From an uncultured Oscillospiraceae bacterium (GTDB lineage Bacteria; Bacillota; Clostridia; Oscillospirales; Oscillospiraceae): a stretch of 64,000 nucleotides of DNA. Of the stretch, positions 45,616 to 54,117 are shown in pieces. The stretch lies in assembly GCA_934573935.1 (NCBI GenBank), contig CAKTMO010000005.1, positions 1 to 64,000 on the forward strand, read 5' to 3'. The first letter of the stretch is position 1. The number at the start of each line of letters is the position of its first letter. The notes under the pieces were generated by a model. That model saw only the letters and a program-made list of their open reading frames with translations, had not been told where the DNA came from and made no database searches. Made by a program: the position numbers and the translations under genes.

Positions 45616-45670
45616 GGTCGAATTCGTTAGACCTTGCAGATAGTCTAACCTATTAGACCAAATCTGTCAA
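45616..45670 (-). promoter_or_regulatory. blaI promoter with GTCTAA operators
   Basis: On minus: TTGACA (45670-45665), 17-bp spacer, TAGACT (45647-45642). The palindrome gtctaa-N4-ttagac (45643-45658) covers the spacer and -10; a second, less perfect copy (ggtcgaattcgttagacc) lies at 45616-45633. Confidence 0.82.
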
Positions 45671-45709
45671 GGGTTTTTTACTTTTGCCAAAACTTCCTCA
45701 CGGCAGGTG

Positions 45710-45739
45710 TTGCATTTTCCCCAAAAAACGGTCTAATCT
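45710..45739 (+). promoter_or_regulatory. Sigma-factor promoter with GTCTAA half-site
   Basis: TTGCAT (45710-45715), 18-bp spacer, TAATCT (45734-45739). The -10 overlaps gtctaa (45731-45736), the half-site of the blaI operators. Confidence 0.55.
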
Positions 45740-45768
45740 GATAGAAACCAACAGAACGGGGGATCAGG

Positions 45769-46344
45769 ATGCTGCCTATCATCGCGGCCCTGCCGGAATC
45801 TCCGGATGACCGGCAGTTTATGGGCAGGCTGTATGAGGAATACGAATCCCTGCTGTATGCCACCGCGCTGAAATACACCGCCTCGCATCCGGACGCCGAG
45901 GAGATCGTGCAGGAGTGCGTGGTAAAGCTCATGGGCAAGACGTCCACCCTGCGCGGCATGGAGCGCTGCGTTCTGGCGGGCTATCTGGTGGCCGCCGTCA
46001 GAAACACCGCCATCCGTTATCTGCAAAAGGAGCGCAGCCGCCAAAAGCAGGCGGCGCCCATGGAGGAGGTCAGCGCCGCGGAGCTTCCCGCCCAGGAGCT
46101 GTCGCTGGATGAGCTGATGATCCTGTGGGAAAACCGCCGGCGGGTAAAGGCCGCGTGGCCTCTGCTTCCGGAAAGCGACCGCTATCTGCTGGAGGGAAAG
46201 TATCTTTTGAACCTGTCGGACGAAGCGCTTGCCGCGCAGCTGCACTGCAAAATTGACAGCGTGCGGATGAAGCTGACCCGTGCCCGCAGGCGGGCATGGA
46301 AGCTTATTGAAAAACAGGAGGCGAAGGAAAATGACCAGACATGA
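45769..46344 (+). CDS. ECF-type RNA polymerase sigma factor
   Basis: 191 residues. Region 2 (YEEYESLLYATALKYTAS, DAEEIVQECVVKLM) and region 4 (LPESDRYLLEGKYLLNLSDEALAAQLHCKIDSVRMKLTRARRRAW) with the usual linker. The start is near ggggatcaggATG. Its stop overlaps the start of a membrane DUF4367-type gene (14 nt), so the pair looks like sigma and anti-sigma. Divergent from blaI. Confidence 0.88.
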   Translation: MLPIIAALPESPDDRQFMGRLYEEYESLLYATALKYTASHPDAEEIVQECVVKLMGKTSTLRGMERCVLAGYLVAAVRNTAIRYLQKERSRQKQAAPMEEVSAAELPAQELSLDELMILWENRRRVKAAWPLLPESDRYLLEGKYLLNLSDEALAAQLHCKIDSVRMKLTRARRRAWKLIEKQEAKENDQT

Positions 46345-47058
46345 GGAATTGACCAGACAATACGAGGACGCCGTTTTTGCCCTACTGCTGGAGGAGGTGG
46401 CCGCAGCGGAGGGCGCGCGGGCGCTGGCGGAGCTGGACGCTGCACCGGCCGTGCCCCACACGCTGACGAATCGCTGCCACGGCCGCATGGAGCGGCAGAC
46501 CCTCCGGCGGCGCTGCAAGACATTTGGGCGGGGCTTTTCCCGTGTGATCGGCAAGGTAGCGGTGGTAGTGCTGGTGACAATGATGCTCTTTACCGTGGTC
46601 TTCGCCGCCTCGCCGGAGTTCCGGCAGCGGACCATCGACCTGGTAACAGAAGTGTTCGACAGCTATACCGAGGTCTTCGCCACAGAGGCGCAGCTTGCCG
46701 CCGGTCGAACGCCCATGCCCACGCTGACCGTGGGATGGATCCCCGACGGCTTTGCCCTGAATCACGCGGAGAGCGGGGAAATGGGATACGCGGAATACTA
46801 TCGAAACAGCGCCGGTGTGGAATTCATGGTGGGCGTCTACGACCTCTCCTGCGGCAGTCTCTATCTGGAAAACGGCGGGGCGGCCACGCAGAAGATCACC
46901 CTGCGCGATACCGAGGGCTATATAGCCACCGACGAAGACGGCTCCGTTCAGGTGCTCTGGCAGATCAACGGCAGCGACGCCTGGGTGGGCTAGGCTACAT
47001 CATCAACGGCCCCGCCGAGACGCTGCTGCAGGTGGTGGAATCCCTGACCGTCAGTTGA
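46331..47058 (+). pseudogene. DUF4367-type membrane protein (anti-sigma candidate), 5-bp duplication
   Basis: Reconstructed about 240 residues: cytosolic N-terminus (about 1-75), one membrane helix (VAVVVLVTMMLFTVVFAA), then an external domain (about 100-240) of DUF4367 type with LTVGWIPDGF and a final GYIINGPAETLLQVVESL. A tandem copy of ggcta (46988-46992 and 46993-46997) shifts the frame and creates TAG at 46991. Removing one copy restores GSDAWVGYIINGP. The lost part is only the last 20 or so residues. It overlaps the sigma gene, so an anti-sigma role is inferred. Start at ATG 46331. Confidence 0.85.
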
Positions 47059-47177
47059 GCCCGCTGTCAGCGGGAAAAACAGCAGGTTTTATTCAAATTT
47101 TACCATTTTTTGATAGACGATTGCCGCGGGACATGGTATAGTAGAAGCTGATCAAAATGAAGGGTGGGATCCGAACT

Positions 47178-47985
47178 ATGGAATCGTTTGCTCCTTTGGA
47201 TTTCAATGCGAAAAAAGGCTTTATCTGCGATATGGACGGCGTCATCTATCACGGCAACCGCATTTTGCCCGGCGTGGCGGAGTTCATCTAGTGGCTCCAC
47301 GATGAGGACAAGGAATACCTTTTCCTGACCAACAACAGCGGCTATACCCCCCCCCGTGAGCTGAACCAGAAGCTGACCCGCATGGGACTGGACGTGCCGG
47401 AGGAGCATTTCTACACCAGCGCTCTGGCTACGGCGGCCTTTCTGAAGGAGCAGGCCCCCGGCTGTTCCGTGTTCGCCATCGGCGAGGCGGGACTGCTGAA
47501 CGCCCTGTATGACGCGGGGATCACCATGAACGATGTGAACCCCGACTACGTGGTGGTAGGCGAGGGCCGCTCCTATTCCCTGGACACCCTGACCAAAGCC
47601 ACCAATCTGGTGATGGCAGGCGCCAAGCTGATCGGCGCCAACTCCGATGTGTCCGGCCCCATTGAAAACGGCATCGCCCCCGCCTGCCGCGCCCTGATCT
47701 CCCCCATCGAGATGGCCACCGGCAAGCAGGCCTATTTCTGCGGCAAGCCCAATCCGCTTGATGATGCGCACCGGATTGCGGATGCTGCACTGCCACTCCG
47801 CCGAGGCGGTGATGGTGGGCGACCGCATGGACACCGATGTGATCTCCGGCATGGAGAGCAGCATGTCCACGGTGCTGGTGCTCTCCGGTGTGTCCACCCC
47901 CGAAACGCTGAAGACCTATGCCTACCGCCCCAGCATCGTGCTGAACGGCGTGGGCGACATCCCCGCTCTGGCGCGGGCGCGCTGA
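47178..47985 (+). pseudogene. HAD-family phosphatase (NagD type), amber codon and frameshift
   Basis: Reconstructed about 268 residues. HAD motif I CDMDGVIYHGN, motif II LFLTNNSGYTP, motif III/IV KPNPL and VGDRMDTDVISG. An in-frame TAG (47289-47291; VAEFI/WLHDED, expected GAG) and an extra t at about 47759 (ccgcttgatg, in place of ccgctgatg) break it. The second lesion has the same ctg-to-cttg form as the first DUF368 frameshift. Members dephosphorylate small phosphates such as glycerol or UMP derivatives. Single gene. Confidence 0.88.
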
Positions 47986-48020
47986 CTGTCCGGCCGCTGA
48001 AGGCGCGTGTCAAGAATCGC

Positions 48021-48054
48021 AAAAACGGAGACGCAGAGCGTCTCCGTTTTTCTC
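48021..48054. terminator. Terminator between convergent HAD and PatB genes
   Basis: Hairpin aaaacggagacgc-agag-cgtctccgtttt with T-run. Confidence 0.88.
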
Positions 48055-48090
48055 ATCGTGCTTTCTGTCGGCGCGTGCAGGTGCGAGGTA

Positions 48091-49320
48091 TCATTCTTTC
48101 GCCGTCCCGCGCTGCTCCCTGCGGATGGCCTCCACCATGCGGGTCAGGCCGGTCTCGATGATGCTGCGGGGCATGGCCAGATTCAGGCGGACATAGCCGT
48201 CGGCGTTGCCCACAAACATATCGTCTCCGCCCTCCAGCAGCACCCCCGCCCTATTGGCAAAGAAGTCCGGCATATCGGTGGTCTCCGGCAGGCACTTACC
48301 CAGGTCTATCCAGGCAAGGTAGGTGGCCTCGGGAATATACATGACCGCTTCCGGCAGCTCACGGGCAAGGAATTCTTTTACAAAGGTGAAATTACCATCC
48401 AGATAGGCCTTCAGCGCCTCGTGCCACGGGCCGCCGTGCGCATAAGCCGCTTTCGCCGCGGCCAAGGACAGGGGATTCACCAGACCGGACAGCTTGTCCC
48501 GCTCCCTGAACCGGCGGCGGAGGCCCTCATCCCGAATGATGACGTTGGAGAAGGCCAGACCCGCCAGATTGAAGGTCTTGCTGGGGGCCATGCAGGTGAT
48601 GAGCTTGGGATAGTCCGTCATGACCTTAGCCATGGGGATATGGCGGCGGCCGCAGCGGATCAGGTCGCAGTGGATCTCGTCGGACACCACCCACAGGTTA
48701 TATTTCCGCATGATCTCACCGGCGCGGCGCAGCTCCTCCTCCGTCCACATACGGCCGGTGGGGTTCTGGGGATTGCACCAGAACACCAGCTTGCAGGCGG
48801 GATCGGCGCACTTCCTCTCAAAGTCCTCGAAGTCCACTTCAAAGGTGCCGTCTCCTTTTTTGCGCAGCGGTGAGGTCAGCACACCCACACCGGCGTACTT
48901 CGCCGCGTTGGCAAAGCTGCCGTAGGCTGGGGTGTGCACCAGCACCTTTTCGCCTCTGGTACACAGGATCTCCGTCAGCTGATACAGGGCGGGAACGATG
49001 CCCGGCGTCACGCAGATCTGCTCCTGCGGGAAACTCCAGTCGTAGTGCTCCCTGCACCACTGGGAAAAAGCGTTGTAATAGGTATCATCATACAGGCCGG
49101 TGTAGCCGAAGATGCGGCGGTCGATGCGGCTGCGGATGGCGTCCAGGATCTCCGGCGCCACGGCGAACTCCATATCGGCCACCCACATGCGGACAAATTC
49201 ATCGTCCTTATAGGGGAAGGCCTTTTCGGGGCCCGCATGGAAGAGGCTGCTCCGGAAGCCGTCGGTGTTCACGGCGTTGGTATGACGGCGGTCAATGATC
49301 TCGTCAAAGTTGTAGGTCAT
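48091..49320 (-). CDS. PatB/MalY-family C-S lyase (aminotransferase fold)
   Basis: 409 residues from ATG 49320 (MTYNFDEIIDRRHTNAVNTD), behind gaaaggagcagccatcATG. Fold-type I PLP enzyme: VADMEFAVAPEI, YGSFANAAKYAG, WCNPQNPTGRMW, VSDEIHCDLI and the lysine region APSKTFNLAGLAFSN. The family cleaves cystathionine and related C-S bonds to thiols, pyruvate and ammonia (PatB/MalY). Single gene. It could be involved in sulfur amino acid catabolism; the substrate is not visible. Confidence 0.9.
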   Translation of the reverse strand: MTYNFDEIIDRRHTNAVNTDGFRSSLFHAGPEKAFPYKDDEFVRMWVADMEFAVAPEILDAIRSRIDRRIFGYTGLYDDTYYNAFSQWCREHYDWSFPQEQICVTPGIVPALYQLTEILCTRGEKVLVHTPAYGSFANAAKYAGVGVLTSPLRKKGDGTFEVDFEDFERKCADPACKLVFWCNPQNPTGRMWTEEELRRAGEIMRKYNLWVVSDEIHCDLIRCGRRHIPMAKVMTDYPKLITCMAPSKTFNLAGLAFSNVIIRDEGLRRRFRERDKLSGLVNPLSLAAAKAAYAHGGPWHEALKAYLDGNFTFVKEFLARELPEAVMYIPEATYLAWIDLGKCLPETTDMPDFFANRAGVLLEGGDDMFVGNADGYVRLNLAMPRSIIETGLTRMVEAIRREQRGTAKE

Positions 49321-49701
49321 GATGGCTGCTCCTTTCTCTTTCAATGGTACAACATATATCGTGTAACGCTCTGTCAATCGGCGGAGACCTTCCCGGCTCC
49401 GCCGACTTCGTGTCATTCCGCAGCGACGCCGCACAAAGAAATGCGTTCCGATCCTGTATCTCCCTGCGCGGCCCGCTTTTCTACCATCGTATCATATTTC
49501 CGCCAAAAATCAATAATGCTTTTTACCGGATCCCTTTCGGCAGAAAAAAACCCCGTCTCAAACCTGTTGTTTGAGACGGGGTTTTCCGCTGCGTGCCGCT
49601 TTGGTTGCTTTTTCAAATTTTGCGCAGTCTTCTTTTCGTCAACGCGTCCGGGCCGCAGCGTATGGGGAGGGGAGTTTGATCTGTCATCTTGCTTCCGTAG
49701 T
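49321..49701. other. Intergenic region between PatB gene and matrix operon
   Basis: 381 bp with no gene that I can support. On minus it carries a TTGACA box (49377-49372) with a weak -10 before patB, and the matrix-operon terminator (49548-49584). Confidence 0.6.
49548..49584 (-). terminator. Terminator of the matrix operon
   Basis: Hairpin aaaccccgtctcaaa with complementary arm, followed by T7 on minus, about 118 nt past the last gene of the ten-gene operon. Confidence 0.9.
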
Positions 49702-51153
49702 TCAGTGCCGAGAAGTCCTGCTCTTCTTCTGGAGGAAGATCAGGAGGAGCCCCGCGCCGGAAACAAGCACCGCCGCACTGTATAGCAGCAGATTCATATT
49801 GTCGCCGGTCTTCGGATCCGATCCCTTCGTTCCATCCGTGATATCCTCCACGATGAACTTCCAGTCGATCTGCGTCAGCTGATCGGCGTACGTCATGGGC
49901 GTATCCTTATCCAGCGTCAACTCCACACGGAGCTTGCCGCTCTTTTTGCCGCCGTATTCGCCCAGCAACACAACTTCTTGCAGGTCGTTGATGCTGCCCT
50001 TATAGTCCTTGCCCAGCGCCGTGCCATCGTAAATGAGCTTGTCGCCGTTATAGACCTTCATGGCGATCCGCTCCAGCAGATCGCGCGGCAGCTTGTCCTG
50101 CTTCTCCTTGGGCACCACCTGCAGATAGACCTTACAGCTCTTGTCCGTCTGATTCTCGATCACCAGCGTGTCCTCGTAGACCTCGCCGGGCATCATGTTC
50201 AGGTGGCTCATAAACCAGTTTTCTTCGGGCTTGGAGGGCGTATAGGTCAACACGCCGTTCTTCTCCTCCAGATACAGCTTCTTCAAAGCCACGCTGTCAT
50301 CGCGGCTGTAATCCGCATCGCTGCCGGAAACGGCAATAGTTTTCAGATAGCTGATAACGGATTGATCCGCCCCGCTCTCATCGCCAAACACAGCTTTCAC
50401 GGCGGAGGCCGTGGCCTGCACCGTGTTCATGGTGGCGGTCAGCGTAAAGCGGGAGCTCTGGTAATCATAGGTGGGATTTTTGGTGCTGGTGGTAACCCAC
50501 TGCTGCGCCGCCTTGTCCCACACTGTCCGTGTGGCAAGGGTGACTGCCTGGATCTGGGGATTCATGGTCACGCCATCCAAAAGGAGCGGGGTTTCCTCGC
50601 CCTTATCCAGCACGCCCATGTAATAAAACGTCAAATATCCGTCACTGTCCGGCGTCTCGCGCATCAGCAGCCATTTTCCGGCGGCATCCTTCACCTTGGA
50701 CACGGTAGGAAGGCCCAGACGGGCCGTGCTGCCCGACGCTTTGCCAAAGTCCAGAAGAACAACATTCTTGCCCCACTGCATCAGCGCGGCATAGCTTTCT
50801 CCATCCGATGTCTGAAAGGTGTTCGGGATGCTCTCGCCCTTTTTTGGGGGGACGATGTTTCCGTCGGCGTCGGTGACGTTCTCCTTGCGTACCCAGCTCT
50901 GGTGGAGCTTGATACTGGCAAACACGGGCACCGTGCCGTTGTTGCGCACCTTTACATCCTTATTCACAGAAATACCGGGCTGCCAGTCGCTGGGCGGCAC
51001 GAACTCCTCCACCAGCTCCGTCGCATATTCCCCGGTGCGGAATTCGTTGACAGCCTGCTGCGTCTGGGTGCCGTAGGCGACGGTTCCGCCCATGATCCCC
51101 AACGCCAGCAGCGCCGCCAGTGCCAGCACCCGGTACCGCTTTCGTTTCTTCAT
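49702..51153 (-). CDS. BsaA-like SipW-type matrix protein with wall-sorting tail
   Basis: 483 residues from ATG 51153 (MKKRKRYRVLALAALLALGI). SipW-type signal peptide ending GTVAYGT, then a BsaA/TasA-like fold starting with the shared stretch YATELVEEFVPPSDWQPGIS and NKDVKVRNNGTVPVF, and a second similar domain near 370-450. The C-terminus has DPKTGD, a hydrophobic segment and KKSRTSRH, a sortase-type sorting signal. It is the only one of the five paralogues with such a tail, so it probably anchors the fibre to the wall, as a base subunit. Last gene of the operon. Confidence 0.85.
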   Translation of the reverse strand: MKKRKRYRVLALAALLALGIMGGTVAYGTQTQQAVNEFRTGEYATELVEEFVPPSDWQPGISVNKDVKVRNNGTVPVFASIKLHQSWVRKENVTDADGNIVPPKKGESIPNTFQTSDGESYAALMQWGKNVVLLDFGKASGSTARLGLPTVSKVKDAAGKWLLMRETPDSDGYLTFYYMGVLDKGEETPLLLDGVTMNPQIQAVTLATRTVWDKAAQQWVTTSTKNPTYDYQSSRFTLTATMNTVQATASAVKAVFGDESGADQSVISYLKTIAVSGSDADYSRDDSVALKKLYLEEKNGVLTYTPSKPEENWFMSHLNMMPGEVYEDTLVIENQTDKSCKVYLQVVPKEKQDKLPRDLLERIAMKVYNGDKLIYDGTALGKDYKGSINDLQEVVLLGEYGGKKSGKLRVELTLDKDTPMTYADQLTQIDWKFIVEDITDGTKGSDPKTGDNMNLLLYSAAVLVSGAGLLLIFLQKKSRTSRH

Positions 51154-51182
51154 GTTCCTATTCCTCATTTGTACGCATGCGA

Positions 51183-51713
51183 TCACGTCTCGTCGGAGAG
51201 CCCTTGCAGCTTCTCCCACACCGTCTCGCCGGCGGTCTTTTTCTTTTTTTCCGGCGTCAGAAGAATATCCAGCACCAGAATAATGCCGCAGGCGCCCAAC
51301 ACATACCACTGCTGGGCATAACGCACAAAGTAACCGACATAGGGGATGGCGAACCCCGTGGTCTTACCCGCTACCCGCGAATAGGGCACGGGGTTCACAT
51401 CCTCCGTCTCATTGTGGTCACCCTTTGTGGTAAAGCTCTGCGCGGTGTCGTCCTTTGCTGTCACGCGATGGGTCGCCAGCTCGCCATCCTCCCCGATGCG
51501 GAAGGTGATAGGATCACCCACCGCGATATCTTCGTAGGCGGCACTTTTATAATAGGTCACGCTGCCCACAGGGTAGCTGGGCAGCATACTGCCTGACAGC
51601 ACCACCACGGGATGATAACCCGCCACCAGCGGCGCGATCAGCAGCAGCGTCAACGCAATGACCGTCAGCACGAGCCATGTCAATGCCCGTACCACAGCAG
51701 AAACCACTTTCAT
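51183..51713 (-). CDS. ER-type signal peptidase I (SipW-like)
   Basis: 176 residues. N-terminal membrane helix, catalytic Ser in VVVLSGSMLPSYPVGS, then ATHRVTAKD with His replacing the Lys of normal bacterial signal peptidases, and TKGDHNETEDVNPV, followed by a C-terminal membrane helix (GACGIILVLDILL). This is the S26B, SipW type that processes TasA/camelysin-like precursors. It lies among the five BsaA-like genes, its obvious substrates. Known related systems are Bacillus tapA-sipW-tasA and C. perfringens sipW/bsaA loci. Confidence 0.92.
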   Translation of the reverse strand: MKVVSAVVRALTWLVLTVIALTLLLIAPLVAGYHPVVVLSGSMLPSYPVGSVTYYKSAAYEDIAVGDPITFRIGEDGELATHRVTAKDDTAQSFTTKGDHNETEDVNPVPYSRVAGKTTGFAIPYVGYFVRYAQQWYVLGACGIILVLDILLTPEKKKKTAGETVWEKLQGLSDET

Positions 51714-51722
51714 TGTTGCTCC

Positions 51723-52544
51723 TTACTTCAGATCCCAGGTAGTATTGGCCGGCATCGTCGTCAGCTTCCACTCCTCCTGCACCGCGGCCAGGGTCGCCTG
51801 GCATGTTTCCGCGGTGATAGTCAGGGTGTAATCCGCGCCGGCGTAGCCCATTGCGTTGGGATCCAACTTGGAAATCGTGCGGGTAAAAATCTTGTTGTTA
51901 GAATTCCCGGGTGCGGGTACTGCACCATCGAAGGACTTCCAGCCACCGGTTGCCGTTTTATCATCACCAGTCTCGCCGGGCTCAAAGTTGAGCGCGGCGG
52001 TTCCCTCATGGTAGTAGCTGGTGACGGTATACTTGCCCATATCGGCATCTTTATCCAGCGTAATGGCGCACAGCAGCGCTTGCGTCTCACTACCCGCGGT
52101 CAGTTGGGTGTTATAATACCAGTAGCCATCGGCAGAGTTGAACGTCCAATTGGTGCTGTCGAGCTCCTTGGACACCACGGTCTTGTCGTTATCGACCTTG
52201 CCATCCGTGGCATCCTGCTGATTTACAGTGGTGATATTGCTTTTGTTCGTGGTGGAGTCGATGGTCTTAAAGGCTTGGCTGTTCCGCGCCCAGGTCTCCT
52301 CCATCTTCACGCGAACCACCTGGGGATATTCGCCGGTGTTCTTCACGGCGAAGATCTTATCCACCTTCTGGCCGGGCTGCCAGTCATCGCGGGGGGTAAA
52401 TTCCTCGGTAATGGTGCTGCCGTAGGTCTTGGTCTGCAGCTGGTTATTCATGTGGGCTTCATTGGTATAATAGGCCCAAGTGCAGCCCAGCACCGTCAGC
52501 AGCGACAGCCCCGCGGCAAGCCATGCTTTTGTTTTGCGTTTCAC
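51723..52544 (-). CDS. BsaA-family SipW-dependent matrix protein 4
   Basis: 273 residues. SipW-type signal peptide (KAWLAAGLSLLTVLGCTWAY). The mature part starts with the conserved QTKTYGSTITEEFTPRDDWQPG, matching its neighbours, and VRVKMEETWARN. Predicted beta-sandwich, no sorting signal, no cysteines in the mature part. Expected to be secreted and assembled into extracellular fibres. It is downstream of paralogue 3 and upstream of SipW, spaced by a few bases. Confidence 0.88.
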   Translation of the reverse strand: MKRKTKAWLAAGLSLLTVLGCTWAYYTNEAHMNNQLQTKTYGSTITEEFTPRDDWQPGQKVDKIFAVKNTGEYPQVVRVKMEETWARNSQAFKTIDSTTNKSNITTVNQQDATDGKVDNDKTVVSKELDSTNWTFNSADGYWYYNTQLTAGSETQALLCAITLDKDADMGKYTVTSYYHEGTAALNFEPGETGDDKTATGGWKSFDGAVPAPGNSNNKIFTRTISKLDPNAMGYAGADYTLTITAETCQATLAAVQEEWKLTTMPANTTWDLK

Positions 52545-52550
52545 GGCTGA

Positions 52551-53423
52551 TTAGTTGTTGTTGGCCTCAGCCGCGGTGTTGCGCAGCGTCCAAGAGCAGG
52601 CACCGGGCTTGACAAAATTTCCGTCCTTGTTGAAGACAGCCTCCACAGCTTCCTGAGTGGCCTGCACGGTCTCCACGGTAACGGTCAGAACATAGTTGGA
52701 ATTGCTGTAGCCGTGATCAGTGGGGTCGGTCTTGGTCTCCTTCTTGCTGAAGGTCACGGGCTTGGCACCAGCCACCATGGTTTCACTACCTTTACCGTCT
52801 GCGGTCAGGTAAGCAGGAACCTCTTTCGTACCTTCAGGCAACGTAGTCCAAGTGGTACTATCGGTCACTGTAGCATCAGTGGTCACCTTGAAGGTGGTGA
52901 CTTTCTTACCCATATCAGCCTTGTCCATCAACTCCACGGCATCCAGCCACTTATCCGTAGTGAGACCGCTCTTCAGATTGTCGGTGTAGTAGTACCAGCC
53001 GTCCTCACCCAGTACCCACTTGTTCATACCATCGGCAAAGTGCTTGATAACAACAGTGGCATCGCTGTCCCACTTGCCGTCAGTTTCAGAATTCTGGCCC
53101 TCAACGTAGACATTCTTGGGGTTAACCACTTTGTAGGGGGTCGTCTGACCCTTGAGCGTCCAAGTCTCATCCAGCTTGGCGCGCACCAGAATGTCGGTGG
53201 TGCCCTCGTTCTTCACGGTGACGTCCTTGTTGACCTTCACGCCGGGCTGCCAGTCTTCACCGTCCTGGGGGCTGAACTTTTCCACGATAGTGGAGCCGTA
53301 GGTGTTGGTGTCAAAGGGGTTCTCGATGCTGCTGGACTGGCTCCAGTAAGCGACGGTGCTGCCGACGAGGGCAACCACCAGCAGTGCAACCAGTGCAATG
53401 ATAGATGTCTTGCGGTTTTTCAT
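52551..53423 (-). CDS. BsaA-family SipW-dependent matrix protein 3
   Basis: 290 residues. SipW-type signal peptide (SIIALVALLVVALVGSTVAY), then TNTYGSTIVEKFSPQDGEDW and VKNEGTTDILVRAKLDETW in the family pattern. Closest to paralogue 4 (shared TYGSTI-EEF and DWQPG). The C-terminus ends in WTLRNTAAEANNN with no sorting signal. Likely the main fibre subunit, as it is the cleanest family member, but that is inference. Its 3' end is 6 nt from the next start. Confidence 0.88.
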   Translation of the reverse strand: MKNRKTSIIALVALLVVALVGSTVAYWSQSSSIENPFDTNTYGSTIVEKFSPQDGEDWQPGVKVNKDVTVKNEGTTDILVRAKLDETWTLKGQTTPYKVVNPKNVYVEGQNSETDGKWDSDATVVIKHFADGMNKWVLGEDGWYYYTDNLKSGLTTDKWLDAVELMDKADMGKKVTTFKVTTDATVTDSTTWTTLPEGTKEVPAYLTADGKGSETMVAGAKPVTFSKKETKTDPTDHGYSNSNYVLTVTVETVQATQEAVEAVFNKDGNFVKPGACSWTLRNTAAEANNN

Positions 53424-53488
53424 TTTTCTTTTTCTCCTTCGCTGTTTGTGTTTGTTTTATGTATTGAACCCTTGCGGGGATACATACG

Positions 53489-54103
53489 TTAAGGGGTTTG
53501 ATTGCTTGCGCTCCATGTCAAGACGCCGTCAGCGGCAGCGGTAAAGGTCATGCCCCAGCCTGCCTCTGTCTCGATCTGGTTCACGTCCAGCGCTTCTATT
53601 ATCACCGTCAGCGTGTAGCGCTTGTTGGAATAATCCTGTTTGCCATCGTAACCGCCGTTGGTTAATTCGCTGCCGAATTTGATCGCGCTGATGGCGTTTT
53701 CAGTGACTACACCGGGCTGGAGTGCCTTTTTGTAGTAGTACCAGTCACCCACCTGCTGCCAGTTTTTCGTGCCAGAAAACTGGATCGTGGGCTTCTGCGT
53801 CAGAGTCAGCACAGGGGCATCGGCGATTCCGTTCAACGTGCTTTCGCTCCATGCGCTTTCGCACTTGAAACGGATCACCTGAGGCAGCTCTCCGCTGTTG
53901 CTGAAGGAGACTTGCTTCTCCTTCGTCTCACCCGGCAGCCACTTGTCCGCCGGATTGAACACCTCGCGCATGGTGACGCCGCTCTTTTTGGTGCTGATGC
54001 GGTTAACCACGGGGGACGCGGTTTTGTGATAGCCCCATGTACTGCTTACGGCACTGAGCAGCAGCACGATCACCAGAAGCAGCAGAAAATGTCTTTTTTT
54101 CAT
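53489..54103 (-). CDS. BsaA-family SipW-dependent matrix protein 2
   Basis: 204 residues from ATG 54103 (MKKRHFLLLLVIVLLLSAVS), behind aaggaggcggaagacaATG; an upstream in-frame ATG extends into the preceding gene. Signal peptide ends SSTWGYHK. The mature part has the short family core (VTMREVFNPADKWLPGETK, VSFSNSGELPQVIRFK, GDWYYYKKALQPG). More divergent than paralogues 3 and 4. 14 nt separate it from the gene before. No sorting tail. Confidence 0.82.
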   Translation of the reverse strand: MKKRHFLLLLVIVLLLSAVSSTWGYHKTASPVVNRISTKKSGVTMREVFNPADKWLPGETKEKQVSFSNSGELPQVIRFKCESAWSESTLNGIADAPVLTLTQKPTIQFSGTKNWQQVGDWYYYKKALQPGVVTENAISAIKFGSELTNGGYDGKQDYSNKRYTLTVIIEALDVNQIETEAGWGMTFTAAADGVLTWSASNQTP

Positions 54104-54117
54104 TGTCTTCCGCCTCC

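Noticed and set aside
6697..47291. Amber (TAG) recoding, because three conserved genes have in-frame TAG
   Set aside because: The recombinase (62901) and RNHCP gene (18031) use TAG as a true stop, no suppressor tRNA is visible, the residues replaced differ (Gln, Lys, Glu), and other lesions in the same genes are frameshifts.
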